Source: Pseudogemmatithrix spongiicola (GTDB lineage Bacteria; Gemmatimonadota; Gemmatimonadetes; Gemmatimonadales; Gemmatimonadaceae). Taken from it: DNA of 64,000 bases. Shown here in pieces: positions 32,789-42,042 of the stretch. Position 1 is the stretch's first letter; every line of letters starts with the position of its first letter. The notes beneath the pieces were generated by a model. The model saw only the letters and a program-made list of their open reading frames with translations, had not been told where the DNA came from and did not search any database. Location: positions 186,001 to 250,000 of the forward strand of contig NZ_CP130613.1 of NCBI RefSeq assembly GCF_030623445.1. The letters run 5' to 3'. Position numbers and translations under genes: made by a program.

Positions 32789-32794
32789 TGGGGC

Positions 32795-35548
32795 ATGGCA
32801 CAGGACACGCCCCCCATCGCCAGCGTCTTCAACGACGCTTACGCCGCCGAGCAGTTCGAGCGCTACCGCCAGGACCCCGCGTCCGTGGAGGAATCGTGGC
32901 GCCAGTTCTTCCGCTTCGCCGAAGAAGCGATGGGCCGCGGCCCGTCGTCGGGCGGCGGTGACGACTACGCGCGCATCGTCGCGGGCGCGGCGCGCTACAC
33001 GACGGCCATCCGCTACTACGGCCACATGGCGGTGCAGCTGGATCCGCTCGGCAGTCCGCCGCCGGGTGCCGAGGAGCTGACGCCGGAGTTCCACGGCATC
33101 ACCGAGGCGGAACTCGAGCTGGTCTCGGGCGCCTCGCTGGGCTGGCCGCATCTCGCCACGGCGAAGGACGTGGCCGAGCGGCTGCGGAAGCGTTACATGC
33201 GCCACCTCGCCGTGGAAGTCGGGCACCTCGGCTCCGACGAGGAGCGCACGTGGTTCCGCCAGCTCTTCACGGAGGAGCAGCTGACGCGGCCGCTCACGGT
33301 GGAGGAGAAGCAGCAGGTGCTGCGTCGCCTCACGGAGGTGGACGGCTTCGAGCGCTTCCTCGGCCGCACCTTCGTGGGCTACAAGCGTTTCTCGATCGAG
33401 GGCACGGACGCGCTGGTGCCGATGCTCGACACGGCGATCAGCGAGAGCGCGGCGCATGGGGCGGAGCACGTGGCGATCTCGATGGCGCACCGCGGCCGCA
33501 TCTCCGTGCTCGGGCACGTGATGGGCAAGCCGCTGCCGCACATCCTCGGCGAGTTCCAGGGCAAGCACGGGCATCTCGCGGATGCGTCCACGGGCGACGT
33601 GAAGTACCACCTCGGCTTCGAGAACGTGCGCGAGGTCAACGGCAAGCGCGTGAAGCTCTCGCTGGTGCCGAACCCCAGCCACCTGGAGATCGTGAACCCG
33701 GTGCTGCAGGGCGCGGCGCGCGCATGGCAGCGTGACGCGCAGGACCGTGCGCAGCGTGACGAGAGCAAGGTGGTGCCGGTGTGCATCCACGGCGACGCGG
33801 CGTTCCCGGGCGAGGGCATCGTGCCGGAGACGTTCAACCTGTCGCGGCTGCGCGCGTACCGCGTCGGCGGCACGCTGCACATCATCGTGAACAACCAGAT
33901 CGGCTTCACCACGGATCCCATCGACTCGCGCTCGACGCACTATGCGTCGGACATCGCGAAGGGCTTCGAGATGCCGATCATCCACGTGAACGCCGACAAC
34001 GCCGAGGCCTGCGTCGTCGCGATGCGCATCGCGGTGGCGTACCGCGCGCGCTTCAAGAAGGACTTCTTGATCGACCTCGTGGGCTACCGCCGCTGGGGCC
34101 ACAACGAGGGCGACGAGCCGACGTACACGCAGCCGCAGCTCTACGAGAAGGTGAAGGCGCATCCGACGCCGCGGCAGGTGTTCGCCAAGCGCATGGTCAC
34201 CGAGGGCGTGGTGACGGAGGCGCAGGTGGAGGCGCTCGATAAGGACGTCGCGGCCGTGTTCCAGGCGGCGTACGAGGAGTCGAAGGCCCCCGACGCGCCG
34301 CATCACCCGCATCCGGTGGAGGCGACGTCGGCGTCGGCGCCGACGGCCGTCGCGGCGGACCGGCTCAAGGGCTGGAACGAGGCGCTGCTCACCTACCCGA
34401 GCGACTTCACGCCGCATCCGCGGCTCGCCAAGCAGCTCGAGCGTCGCCGTGAGGCACTGAGCGGCGAACCCGCGATCGATTGGGGGCATGCGGAGCAACT
34501 GGCCTTCGCGAGCATCCTCGCCGAAGGCACGCACATCCGCATGAGCGGCCAGGACGTGGAGCGCGGGACGTTCTCGCACCGCCACGCCGTGCTCAACGAC
34601 GTGAATACGGGCCGCAAGTACGCGCCCCTCGCGGCGCTGCCGAATGCAAAGGGCACGTTCGAGGCTTACAACTCGGCGCTGAGCGAACTCGCCGTCCTCG
34701 GCTTCGAGTACGGCTTCAGCGTCGCGGCCAAGGACACGCTCACGCTCTGGGAAGGCCAGTTCGGCGACTTCGCGAATATGGCGCAGCCGATGATCGACCA
34801 GTTCATCGTGAGCGACCGCGCGAAGTGGGCGCAGGACTCGGGGCTGGTCATGCTCCTCCCGCACGGCTACGAGGGCCAGGGGCCGGAGCATTCGAGCGCG
34901 CGGCTCGAGCGCTTCCTGCAGATGTGCGCCGAGAGCAACATGCGCGTGGCGTATCCGAGCTCGCCGGCGCAGTACTTCCACATCCTGCGTCGCCAGGTGA
35001 AGCTGGCGCGGAGACCATTGGTCCTCATGCAGCCGAAGTCGCTGCTGCGCCTCGCGCAGGCGTCGAGCACGGTGAAGGACCTGAGCGAAGGCGCGTTCCG
35101 TCCGGTGATCGACGACCCGAAGGGCGCCGAGAAGCGGCAGGCGGTGAAGCGCCTGATCTTCTGCACGGGCAAGGTCTACTACGACCTGCTCGCGGCGGGG
35201 ATCCCGGAGAGCGTGGCAGTGGTGCGGGTCGAGGAACTGTATCCGTGGCCGCACGAGGAGATCGCGCGCACGGTGGACCTGTACCCGCACATCGACGAAG
35301 TCGCCTGGGTGCAGGAAGAGCCGAAGAACATGGGCGCGTGGACCTTCGTGGCACCGCGCCTGCGCGTGTCGACGGGCAATGCGCTGGTGATCCGCTACTA
35401 CGGCCGTCCGGAGCGGGCGAGCCCGGCGGAGGGCTATCCGTCGGCGCACACGGAGGAGCAGACGCGCATCGTGACCGAGGCGCTGTCGGCGCCGGTGCGC
35501 CACACGGGAGCGCGTCGCGTGACCGCGATGTCGATGAAGGCTCCGTGA
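32795..35548 (+). CDS. sucA: 2-oxoglutarate dehydrogenase E1 component
   Basis: 917 residues. Thiamine-diphosphate decarboxylase of the citric-acid-cycle 2-oxoglutarate dehydrogenase complex. N-terminal FNDAYAAEQFERYRQDP matches the family start. Cofactor and active-site segments include ISMAHRGRISVLGHVMGK, HGDAAFPGEGIVPETFNL, NNQIGFTTDP and GYRRWGHNEGDEP. The C-terminal transketolase-like part (LPHGYEGQGPEHSSARLERF) is complete. E2/E3 genes are not in the window. Confidence 0.97.
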   Translation: MAQDTPPIASVFNDAYAAEQFERYRQDPASVEESWRQFFRFAEEAMGRGPSSGGGDDYARIVAGAARYTTAIRYYGHMAVQLDPLGSPPPGAEELTPEFHGITEAELELVSGASLGWPHLATAKDVAERLRKRYMRHLAVEVGHLGSDEERTWFRQLFTEEQLTRPLTVEEKQQVLRRLTEVDGFERFLGRTFVGYKRFSIEGTDALVPMLDTAISESAAHGAEHVAISMAHRGRISVLGHVMGKPLPHILGEFQGKHGHLADASTGDVKYHLGFENVREVNGKRVKLSLVPNPSHLEIVNPVLQGAARAWQRDAQDRAQRDESKVVPVCIHGDAAFPGEGIVPETFNLSRLRAYRVGGTLHIIVNNQIGFTTDPIDSRSTHYASDIAKGFEMPIIHVNADNAEACVVAMRIAVAYRARFKKDFLIDLVGYRRWGHNEGDEPTYTQPQLYEKVKAHPTPRQVFAKRMVTEGVVTEAQVEALDKDVAAVFQAAYEESKAPDAPHHPHPVEATSASAPTAVAADRLKGWNEALLTYPSDFTPHPRLAKQLERRREALSGEPAIDWGHAEQLAFASILAEGTHIRMSGQDVERGTFSHRHAVLNDVNTGRKYAPLAALPNAKGTFEAYNSALSELAVLGFEYGFSVAAKDTLTLWEGQFGDFANMAQPMIDQFIVSDRAKWAQDSGLVMLLPHGYEGQGPEHSSARLERFLQMCAESNMRVAYPSSPAQYFHILRRQVKLARRPLVLMQPKSLLRLAQASSTVKDLSEGAFRPVIDDPKGAEKRQAVKRLIFCTGKVYYDLLAAGIPESVAVVRVEELYPWPHEEIARTVDLYPHIDEVAWVQEEPKNMGAWTFVAPRLRVSTGNALVIRYYGRPERASPAEGYPSAHTEEQTRIVTEALSAPVRHTGARRVTAMSMKAP

Positions 35549-38208
35549 GCGTGCGGCGACTGCGGGCCGGCGCGCGGGCTGCGCTGGCCGGCTTCGCGCT
35601 CTCCATGCTGATCGCGCCGCGCCTTGCCTCCGGGCAAGAGCGCGGCGCGCCGGCGTTGGACCAGCTGCTCCGTGGCATCACGGTCACCGGGCGCGTGCTG
35701 ATGATCGCGGCGCATCCCGACGACGAAGACACAAACCTGCTCGCGACGCTGGCGCGCGGGCACCAGGTGCATGCGGCGTACCTCTCGCTCACGCGCGGCG
35801 ACGGCGGGCAGAACCTCATCGGCAACGAGTTGGGCGAGGCGCTTGGCGCGATCCGCACGGAAGAGCTGCTCGCGGCGCGTCGGGTGGACGGGGCGCAGCA
35901 GTACTTCGCGCGGGCGTATGACTTCGGCTTCTCGAAGAACGCCGAGGAGACCTTCGAGCAGTGGGATCGCGAGGCGCTGCTGGGCGACGTGGTGCGCGTG
36001 ATCCGCAGCTTCAAGCCGCACGTGGTGGTGAGCGTGTGGTCGGGGACGCGCGCGGATGGGCACGGGCATCACGAGGCGGCGGGCCTGCTGGCGCAGGAGG
36101 GCTTCGACGTGGCCGGGGACACGCTGCGTTTCCCCGTGGCATCGCACGGGACGCCGTGGACGCCGGCCAAGCTGTACTACGGCACGCGCACGCGGCCGGC
36201 GCCGCTGATGCTCGCGGCCGGCGCGTACGATCCCGTGCTGGGTCGCTCGCCGGCGGAGATCGCGGCGGAGAGTCGCTCGATGCATCGCTCGCAGGGCTTC
36301 GGTGCCGTGCAGCGGCGCGGGGCGGTGAATGTCGGCCTGCGTCGCCTGAAGACGCGCGTCAACGACAGCACGCCGGCGGAATCGGAGCGCACGCTGTTCG
36401 ACGGCGTCGATACCGCGTTCGCGCGGCTGGCACGTCTGGCCGGTGGCCGTGCGTCGGCGCTGGCCGGCATTCCGGCGCGCATGGATTCGCTGCGGCGCGT
36501 GGTGGACCTGCGCGAGCCGGGGCGCATTGCGCCCGGGTTGGCGCGGGTCGTCTCGACGCTGGAGTACCTGCGCACGGCGGTCCCGCAGTGTCCGCTCGTG
36601 CCGGCACCGGCAGCGACGACGACCTGTGATGCCGAGTTGATCGAACTCGACGCCGCGCTCGAGCGCAGCCTGCAGCGTGCGCGCGCGGCGCTGGCGCAGG
36701 CGGCCGGTGTGCTCGTCGAAGCGACGGCGCGGCAGGAACTCGTGGCGTTCGGCGATGCGGTGCAGATGGTGGTCACGGTCTATAACCGGGGGCGCGACAC
36801 GGTGGAGCTGCGGTCGATCGCCGCCTCGGGATTCCCGCCGCAGCGCTTTCCGCGCCCGGTGCCGATCGCACCGGGCCGCGACACGGTGCTCGCCGCGCCG
36901 GTCACGGGCCTCGTCGACCTCCGCCCTTGGTGGGTCGGTACGCGGCAGGGCACGGCGATGTTCCGCGACCAGGAATCGGCTGGCGATGGCCTCGCGCGCG
37001 TCACGATGGGGCCGGCCACGGCTTCGGTGCCCGCGGTGAGCGTGGCCGAAGACGTCCGACGCGTGACGGATGTCCGCGTGGGGGTGATGGTGGCGGGGAC
37101 GGAGACGATCGTCGATGCGGGCCCGGTGGTGTACCGCTTCGCCGATCCGGTGCTCGGCGAGCAGAATCGTCCGTTGGGCGGCGTGCCGCCGATCACGATC
37201 GCGCTGGACCGCACGCTGGAGTACGTGCGCGCCGGCGTACCGCTCGACCGCCGCCTCCGCGTGACGGTGCGCTCGCACACGGAGCGCCCGCGCATGCTGC
37301 GGTTCCGGACGCTGATTCCGCCCGGCGTGCGCGGCGAAGGGTTGCCCGATTCGCTGCTGCTCGAGCCCGGCGCGACCTCGGAGCTCTACATCACGCTCAA
37401 GGGCCAGCTCGCCGCGGGGCGGCACGAGTTCGGCGTCGGCGTGGAGAGCGAGGGGACGATCTTCGTCGAAGGGTTCGCGACCATCGAGTATCCGCATATC
37501 CGCCCGCAGCGGATGTACCGGCAGTCGGCGGCGTACCTGCAGGCGGTGCCCGTGAACATCCCGCGCGGCTTGCGCGTGGCCTACGTGCGGGGCGTGTCCG
37601 ACGCGAGCGCCCCCGTGCTCTCGCAGCTGGAGATCCCGCTGACGACGCTCGAGGCCGACCAGCTGCCGTTGCTCGACCTCACGCAGTACTCGACGGTGGT
37701 CATCGGGCCGCGGGCCTACGAGACCAGTGCCGAACTTCGCGCGGCCAATCCGCGTTTGTTCGAGTGGGTGCGCGGCGGCGGCACGTTGGTCGTGCAGTAC
37801 GGCCAGTTCGAGATGGCGCAGCCGGGCATGATGCCGCATCCGGTGGAGTTCTCGCGGCCGGCGGCGCGCGTCACGCGCGAGGACGCGCCCGTGCGGGTGC
37901 TGGATGCGCAGAGCAAGCTGCTGCGTTGGCCGAACCGCATCACTGACGCTGACTGGTCCGACTGGGTGCAGGAGCGCGCCCTCTATATGCCGAGCACGAT
38001 CGACGAACGCTATCGCACGCCGTTGGCGATGCAGGATCCCGAGGAGCCCGAGCAGAGCGGGGCGATCCTCGACCTGCCGATGGGCCGTGGGCGCTACGTC
38101 TACACCTCGCTGGCGCTGTTCCGGCAACTGCCCTCTGGCGTGCCGGGCGGTGCGCGGTTGTTCGTGAACCTGCTGTCGGCGGGACTTCCCGAGGGAGGGG
38201 CACGATGA
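35545..38208 (+). CDS. Secreted PIG-L family deacetylase, large
   Basis: 887 residues from the GTG that overlaps the sucA stop (a GTG at 35551 is equally possible). Signal peptide ends near PRLASGQ. The catalytic metal site is in MIAAHPDDEDTNLLATLARG and ADGHGHHEAAG, as in N-acetylglucosaminyl deacetylases of the PIG-L group. The remaining about 600 residues are beta-rich, with an Ig-like middle and a C-terminal ThuA/glutamine-amidotransferase-like region. Probably acts on sugars outside the cytoplasm; substrate unknown. Confidence 0.85.
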   Translation: MSVRRLRAGARAALAGFALSMLIAPRLASGQERGAPALDQLLRGITVTGRVLMIAAHPDDEDTNLLATLARGHQVHAAYLSLTRGDGGQNLIGNELGEALGAIRTEELLAARRVDGAQQYFARAYDFGFSKNAEETFEQWDREALLGDVVRVIRSFKPHVVVSVWSGTRADGHGHHEAAGLLAQEGFDVAGDTLRFPVASHGTPWTPAKLYYGTRTRPAPLMLAAGAYDPVLGRSPAEIAAESRSMHRSQGFGAVQRRGAVNVGLRRLKTRVNDSTPAESERTLFDGVDTAFARLARLAGGRASALAGIPARMDSLRRVVDLREPGRIAPGLARVVSTLEYLRTAVPQCPLVPAPAATTTCDAELIELDAALERSLQRARAALAQAAGVLVEATARQELVAFGDAVQMVVTVYNRGRDTVELRSIAASGFPPQRFPRPVPIAPGRDTVLAAPVTGLVDLRPWWVGTRQGTAMFRDQESAGDGLARVTMGPATASVPAVSVAEDVRRVTDVRVGVMVAGTETIVDAGPVVYRFADPVLGEQNRPLGGVPPITIALDRTLEYVRAGVPLDRRLRVTVRSHTERPRMLRFRTLIPPGVRGEGLPDSLLLEPGATSELYITLKGQLAAGRHEFGVGVESEGTIFVEGFATIEYPHIRPQRMYRQSAAYLQAVPVNIPRGLRVAYVRGVSDASAPVLSQLEIPLTTLEADQLPLLDLTQYSTVVIGPRAYETSAELRAANPRLFEWVRGGGTLVVQYGQFEMAQPGMMPHPVEFSRPAARVTREDAPVRVLDAQSKLLRWPNRITDADWSDWVQERALYMPSTIDERYRTPLAMQDPEEPEQSGAILDLPMGRGRYVYTSLALFRQLPSGVPGGARLFVNLLSAGLPEGGAR

Positions 38209-39560
38209 ACGCCGCGAAGCCGAAGGCGCGGGTCGTCATCATCGGCGGTGGGTTCGGCGGCCTCAACGCGGCGCGTGCGCTGGCGAAGCGCCGGGACGTC
38301 GAAGTGCTGCTGATCGACCGCACGAACCACCATCTGTTCCAGCCGTTGCTGTACCAGGTGGCGACGACGTCGTTGGCGCCGAGTGACATCACCGCGCCGA
38401 TCCGCTGGGTGCTGCGCGAGCAGAAGAACGTGACGACGCTGCTGGGCACGGTGGAGAAGATCGAACGCCGCAACCGCTCGATCCGCGTGGTGGGCGAGCC
38501 GGAGCCGGTGCACTACGACTATCTGATCGTGGCGCCGGGGACGCGGCACAGCTACTTCGGCAACGACGGCTGGGAGCGCTGGGCGCCGGGCCTGAAGAGC
38601 GTCGAGGACGCGCGGCGTATCCGCAAGCGCTTCCTGTTGGCCTTCGAGCGCGCGGAGTGGGAAGAAGACGAAGCCGCGCGCAAGGCGTTGTTGACCTTTG
38701 TGATCGTCGGCGGTGGTCCGACCGGCGTGGAGCTCGCCGGCGTGTTGCCGGAGATGTGCCGAGTCGCCTTCCGTCCGGATTTCCGGCGCATCGATACGTC
38801 GATGGTGAAGGTGATCTTGCTTGAAGGCGGTCCGCGCATCCTGCCGGCGTTCCCGGAGCGTCTCTCGCAGCGCGCCTGCCGCGACCTCGAGCGGCTCGGG
38901 GTCGAAGTGCGCGTGAACACGATGGTCACGGACATCACCGAGCAGGGCGTGCGCGTGGGTGAGGAGTTCATCCCGACGCAGTCGGTGTTCTGGGCGGCGG
39001 GCAACGCAGCGTCGCCGCTGGTGAAGACGCTCGACGTGCCGCTCGATCGCTCGGGGCGTGTGTTGGTCGAGCCGGATCTCTCGCTGCCGGGCGATGGTCG
39101 CGTGTTCGTGGTCGGCGACGTGGCGGCGGTGAAGCAGCCGGATGGTCGCTGGGTGCCGGGCGTGGCGCCGGCGGCGAATCAGATGGGCAAGTGGGCGGCA
39201 GGCAACATCCTGCGTCAGCTCGATGGCGAATCGTCGCGGCCGTTCCGCTACTTCAACAAGGGCGACCTCGCGACGATCGGCCGGCACAAGGCGGTGGCGA
39301 GCTTCTTCGACGGCAAGCTGCAGTTCCGCGGGTACATCGCGTGGTTCCTGTGGCTGTTCGTGCACATCGCGTATCTCGTGGGCTTCCGCAACCGCATCAG
39401 CGTGCTGCTGCAGTGGGCGTACAACTACATCTTCTTCGAGCGCGGCGTGCGGTTGATCACGGAGACGGAAGACGCGTCGATGTCGCGGCATCCGGCGACG
39501 CAGGGGCGCACGGGGGAATACCATGCGCGGGCTTCTGATTCCGTGGCGGGTGGAGGCTGA
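38205..39560 (+). CDS. ndh: Type II NADH dehydrogenase (NDH-2)
   Basis: 451 residues, ATGA overlap with the previous gene. FAD-binding GGGFGGLNAARAL, NADH-binding VGGGPTGVELAG and the FAD motif VFVVGDVAAV are in order. The quinone-site segment APAANQMGKWAAGNI is present. A hydrophobic C-terminal segment (WFLWLFVHIAYLVGF) anchors it to the membrane. Non-pumping NADH:quinone oxidoreductase. The last codons run up to the palindromic repeat. Confidence 0.95.
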   Translation: MNAAKPKARVVIIGGGFGGLNAARALAKRRDVEVLLIDRTNHHLFQPLLYQVATTSLAPSDITAPIRWVLREQKNVTTLLGTVEKIERRNRSIRVVGEPEPVHYDYLIVAPGTRHSYFGNDGWERWAPGLKSVEDARRIRKRFLLAFERAEWEEDEAARKALLTFVIVGGGPTGVELAGVLPEMCRVAFRPDFRRIDTSMVKVILLEGGPRILPAFPERLSQRACRDLERLGVEVRVNTMVTDITEQGVRVGEEFIPTQSVFWAAGNAASPLVKTLDVPLDRSGRVLVEPDLSLPGDGRVFVVGDVAAVKQPDGRWVPGVAPAANQMGKWAAGNILRQLDGESSRPFRYFNKGDLATIGRHKAVASFFDGKLQFRGYIAWFLWLFVHIAYLVGFRNRISVLLQWAYNYIFFERGVRLITETEDASMSRHPATQGRTGEYHARASDSVAGGG

Positions 39561-39571
39561 ACGGCAACTGA

Positions 39572-39844
39572 TGCCACGGAGGCACAGAGGCACGGAGGTT
39601 GCACGGAGGACTGCAACTGCTTTTCACCACGAAGGCACGAAGACACGAAGGACGTGTGGTGGGAGCTACTGCAGTGGCCGGGTAGTGCACGGCCAACAGC
39701 AACAGCGAACGACTTAGGGGGTCCGCACCGATGTTTCGGCGCGGACCCCCAAGTCGTTGTCGTGCTCTGTGCAACCTCCGAGTCTCCGTGCCTCTGTGGC
39801 AAAGCAGTTCGAAGTCCTTCGTGCCTTCGTGTCTTCGTGGTGAA
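39572..39844. repeat. Long palindromic repeat, family A, copy 2 with an extra arm pair
   Basis: Arm pair I: 39623-39653 with 39814-39844 (29 of 31 complementary; units CACGAAGG). Arm pair O: 39572-39604 with 39769-39801 (29 of 33; units CACGGAGG, CACAGAGG). The order is O, I, hairpin, O', I', so the pairs cross rather than nest. The central hairpin 39708-39758 has GGGGGTCCGC/GCGGACCCCC as in copy 1. The right arm ends 6 bp before the stop of the convergent MFS gene. The short reading frames here are not considered genes. Confidence 0.85.
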
Positions 39845-39850
39845 GCGCCG

Positions 39851-41071
39851 TTACGCCACGGAAGGCTTGTGATCGGGCAGGTGATGCTCGATGCCGAGCC
39901 CGAGGAAGATCGTGAATGCCGCCAGCGCCGCACCTGTGAAGAAGGGGACGCCCTTGCCGAGGTAGTCGAAGGCGAAGCCCGCCCAGAGCGGTCCCGCGAC
40001 GCGCGCGATGCCGCCGAAGGTCTGCTGCACGCCCATGTACAACCCGCGCTCATGGTTCGGGATCACCTGCGAGAGCATGCCCGTCACGCAGGGGAAGGTG
40101 AAGGCCGTGCCGAGCGGGATGAGCAGGATCGCCAGTGCCAGCGAGGCGTAGTTCGTGGTGAACGGCAGCGCGAGCATGCCGAGCATCAGGAACATGCCGC
40201 CGTAGCGCGAGAGCCGTGGCTCGCGATAGCGATCCACGAGCGGCCCGAGGAAGACTGCACGGGTCAGCACGCTGAGCACGCCGATGTACACGAAGACCCA
40301 GCCGATGCTCGTCTCGTCGATGCCGAACTGCGCGTTGAGGAACAGCGCGAGGATGGCGTTCATGCCATGGAACGCGCCCATGCCGATCGCGTAGATCCAG
40401 ATCAAGCGGCTCGCCGGCAATCCGGGATGCGTCGTCACGCGCAGCAGCGTCTCGCGCGAGCCGGAGACCTTGGGGCGGTCGGCCGTCTTCACGCCGGCGT
40501 GCTCGTTGCTCTCGGTGAGGTACTTCCACGCGAAGCCGACGTTCACCAGCGTGATGATCGCGGCGAAGAGCCCGGGCCATTCGGGGCCGATGCGCGCGGC
40601 GAACGAGCCGATGGCGGGACCGAGCGCGACGCCGGCGTTGGTCGCGGCGCTCAGCCAGCCGAGTGCCTTCGCGCGGTCCTTCGGCTCCGTTGCATCGGCG
40701 ACGTAGGCCTGGATGACGCCCACGGTGCCGCCGCCGGCGCCCTGCACGATGCGCGAGAGGAACAGCAGCTCGAGCGAGCCGGCGTAGGCGAACACCACGT
40801 AGGCGATGCCCGAGCTCGCGAGTCCGATCATCAGCGCGGGGCGCCGCCCGTAGCGGTCGGACACGCGGCCCCAGAGCGGGGCGCTCACCAGCTGTGCAAT
40901 CGCGAAGCTGGAGACGAGGATCGCGATGACGGTGCCTTCGCCCCCGAGGCCGACGGTATCGAGCGCCCGCCACAGCGGGCCTTGGCCGACGAAGCGCTGG
41001 GCGTAGAACGGGAGCAGTGGGAGCACCATGAGGAGCCCCACCATGTCCACGAACGCCGTGACCATCAGCAC
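39851..41071 (-). CDS. MFS transporter, TetA/Bcr-like
   Basis: About 406 residues from the GTG at 41071 (ATG 41065 also possible; an in-frame ATG at 41251 would add 60 residues without homology). Twelve hydrophobic segments. The MFS signature GRVSDRYGRRPALMIG follows helix 2, and GWLSAATNAGVALGPAIGS is the helix 5 motif of proton-driven antiporters, so drug or metabolite efflux is likely. A 17-codon upstream frame ends on its GTG. Confidence 0.88.
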   Translation of the reverse strand: MLMVTAFVDMVGLLMVLPLLPFYAQRFVGQGPLWRALDTVGLGGEGTVIAILVSSFAIAQLVSAPLWGRVSDRYGRRPALMIGLASSGIAYVVFAYAGSLELLFLSRIVQGAGGGTVGVIQAYVADATEPKDRAKALGWLSAATNAGVALGPAIGSFAARIGPEWPGLFAAIITLVNVGFAWKYLTESNEHAGVKTADRPKVSGSRETLLRVTTHPGLPASRLIWIYAIGMGAFHGMNAILALFLNAQFGIDETSIGWVFVYIGVLSVLTRAVFLGPLVDRYREPRLSRYGGMFLMLGMLALPFTTNYASLALAILLIPLGTAFTFPCVTGMLSQVIPNHERGLYMGVQQTFGGIARVAGPLWAGFAFDYLGKGVPFFTGAALAAFTIFLGLGIEHHLPDHKPSVA

Positions 41072-41124
41072 TACGAGCTTGCCCAGAACCCCGTCCTCAG
41101 CAGAAACCGGGGCGACAAGCCCAT
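41071..41124 (-). CDS. Possible 17-residue leader peptide before the MFS gene
   Basis: ATG at 41124, stop TAG at 41071-41073 overlapping the GTG of the MFS gene by one base (TAGTG). A TAGTTT hexamer at 41136-41141 could be the -10 element. Arg- and Phe-rich near its end. It could couple or attenuate translation of the transporter. No homologue is known to me, and it may be chance. Confidence 0.3.
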   Translation of the reverse strand: MGLSPRFLLRTGFWASS

Positions 41125-41253
41125 CGGCGACGGGTAAACTAACACGGCGAGGCCCGTGGCCGCGGCGGCGAGGTCGCGCGCCGGCAATTCGGTGCCCTTT
41201 CGGCCTGCTGGTTCGTCTTCTCCCGAGGTGCTGGCTCCCTCCACCAGCCACGG

Positions 41254-41259
41254 TAACTT
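41254..41259 (+). promoter_or_regulatory. TAnnTT -10 element placing the mlaE GTG at +1
   Basis: TAACTT, 6 nt, then GTG 41266. Supports the GTG start. Confidence 0.5.
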
Positions 41260-41265
41260 CCCAGC

Positions 41266-42042
41266 GTGTTCGAGACGGTAGGCAAAGGGCTCCGGATGGG
41301 GCTCGGGACGATCGGCACGGCGAGCCGCCTCACGGCGGAATCGGCGCGCGCGCTGCGTGACGTCCCGACCTGGCGACCGAACTTCGCGCAGCAGGCCAAG
41401 CAGCTCGGCGTGGACTCGCTGCCGATCGGCATGCTCATCGCCGGCTTCACGGGCATCGTGCTGGCGCTGCTCGCGAGCTACAGCTTCACGGGTGCGGTGC
41501 CGCGGTATCTCGTGGGCACGCTGGTACAGAAGACGATCATGATGGAGCTGGCGCCGGTGCTCACCGGCCTCGCGCTGGCGGGCCGGGTGGGGGCCAACAT
41601 CGCCGCCGAGATCGGGACGATGCGCGTGACGGAGCAGGTGGACGCGCTTGAGACCCTGGGCTACGACCCGGTGGCGTACCTCGTGGTGCCACGCGTGCTG
41701 GCCGGCGTGCTGATGTTCCCCGTGGTGGTCGGTGCGGCGATGGCCGTGGGCATGCTGGCCGGCTGGATGGCCTCGCTGCTGCTGCTGGGCCTGTCGACGC
41801 CGGAGTTCCTGAAGGGCGTCCGGTTGTTCTTCGACACCTTCGACGTGCGCTATGGCTTGGTGAAGGCGGCGAGCTTCGGCTTCGCGGTGACGATCCTGGC
41901 GAGCGCGGCGGGCCTGCGGACGCGCGGCGGGGCGCAGGGCGTGGGTGGCGCGGCGACGCGCGCGGTGGTGCAGTCTTGCGTGATGATCCTCGTCCTCGAC
42001 GCATTCTGGGCGATGGTGTGGCTACTCGGGAGAGCACGATGA
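41266..42042 (+). CDS. mlaE: MlaE-family ABC transporter permease
   Basis: 258 residues. Permease of an Mla/MCE lipid transporter that moves phospholipids between membranes. Five hydrophobic helices and the conserved motif LTGLALAGRVGANIAAEIGTM are present. Overlaps the mlaD-like gene by ATGA. The ATPase (MlaF) normally encoded next to it is absent here and must be elsewhere or upstream of another locus. Confidence 0.93.
   Translation: MFETVGKGLRMGLGTIGTASRLTAESARALRDVPTWRPNFAQQAKQLGVDSLPIGMLIAGFTGIVLALLASYSFTGAVPRYLVGTLVQKTIMMELAPVLTGLALAGRVGANIAAEIGTMRVTEQVDALETLGYDPVAYLVVPRVLAGVLMFPVVVGAAMAVGMLAGWMASLLLLGLSTPEFLKGVRLFFDTFDVRYGLVKAASFGFAVTILASAAGLRTRGGAQGVGGAATRAVVQSCVMILVLDAFWAMVWLLGRAR

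Noticed and set aside
39523-39872. Short reading frames inside the family A repeats (also 8136-8393)
   Set aside because: They translate the palindromic units themselves; sequence is explained by the repeat and both strands read similarly.
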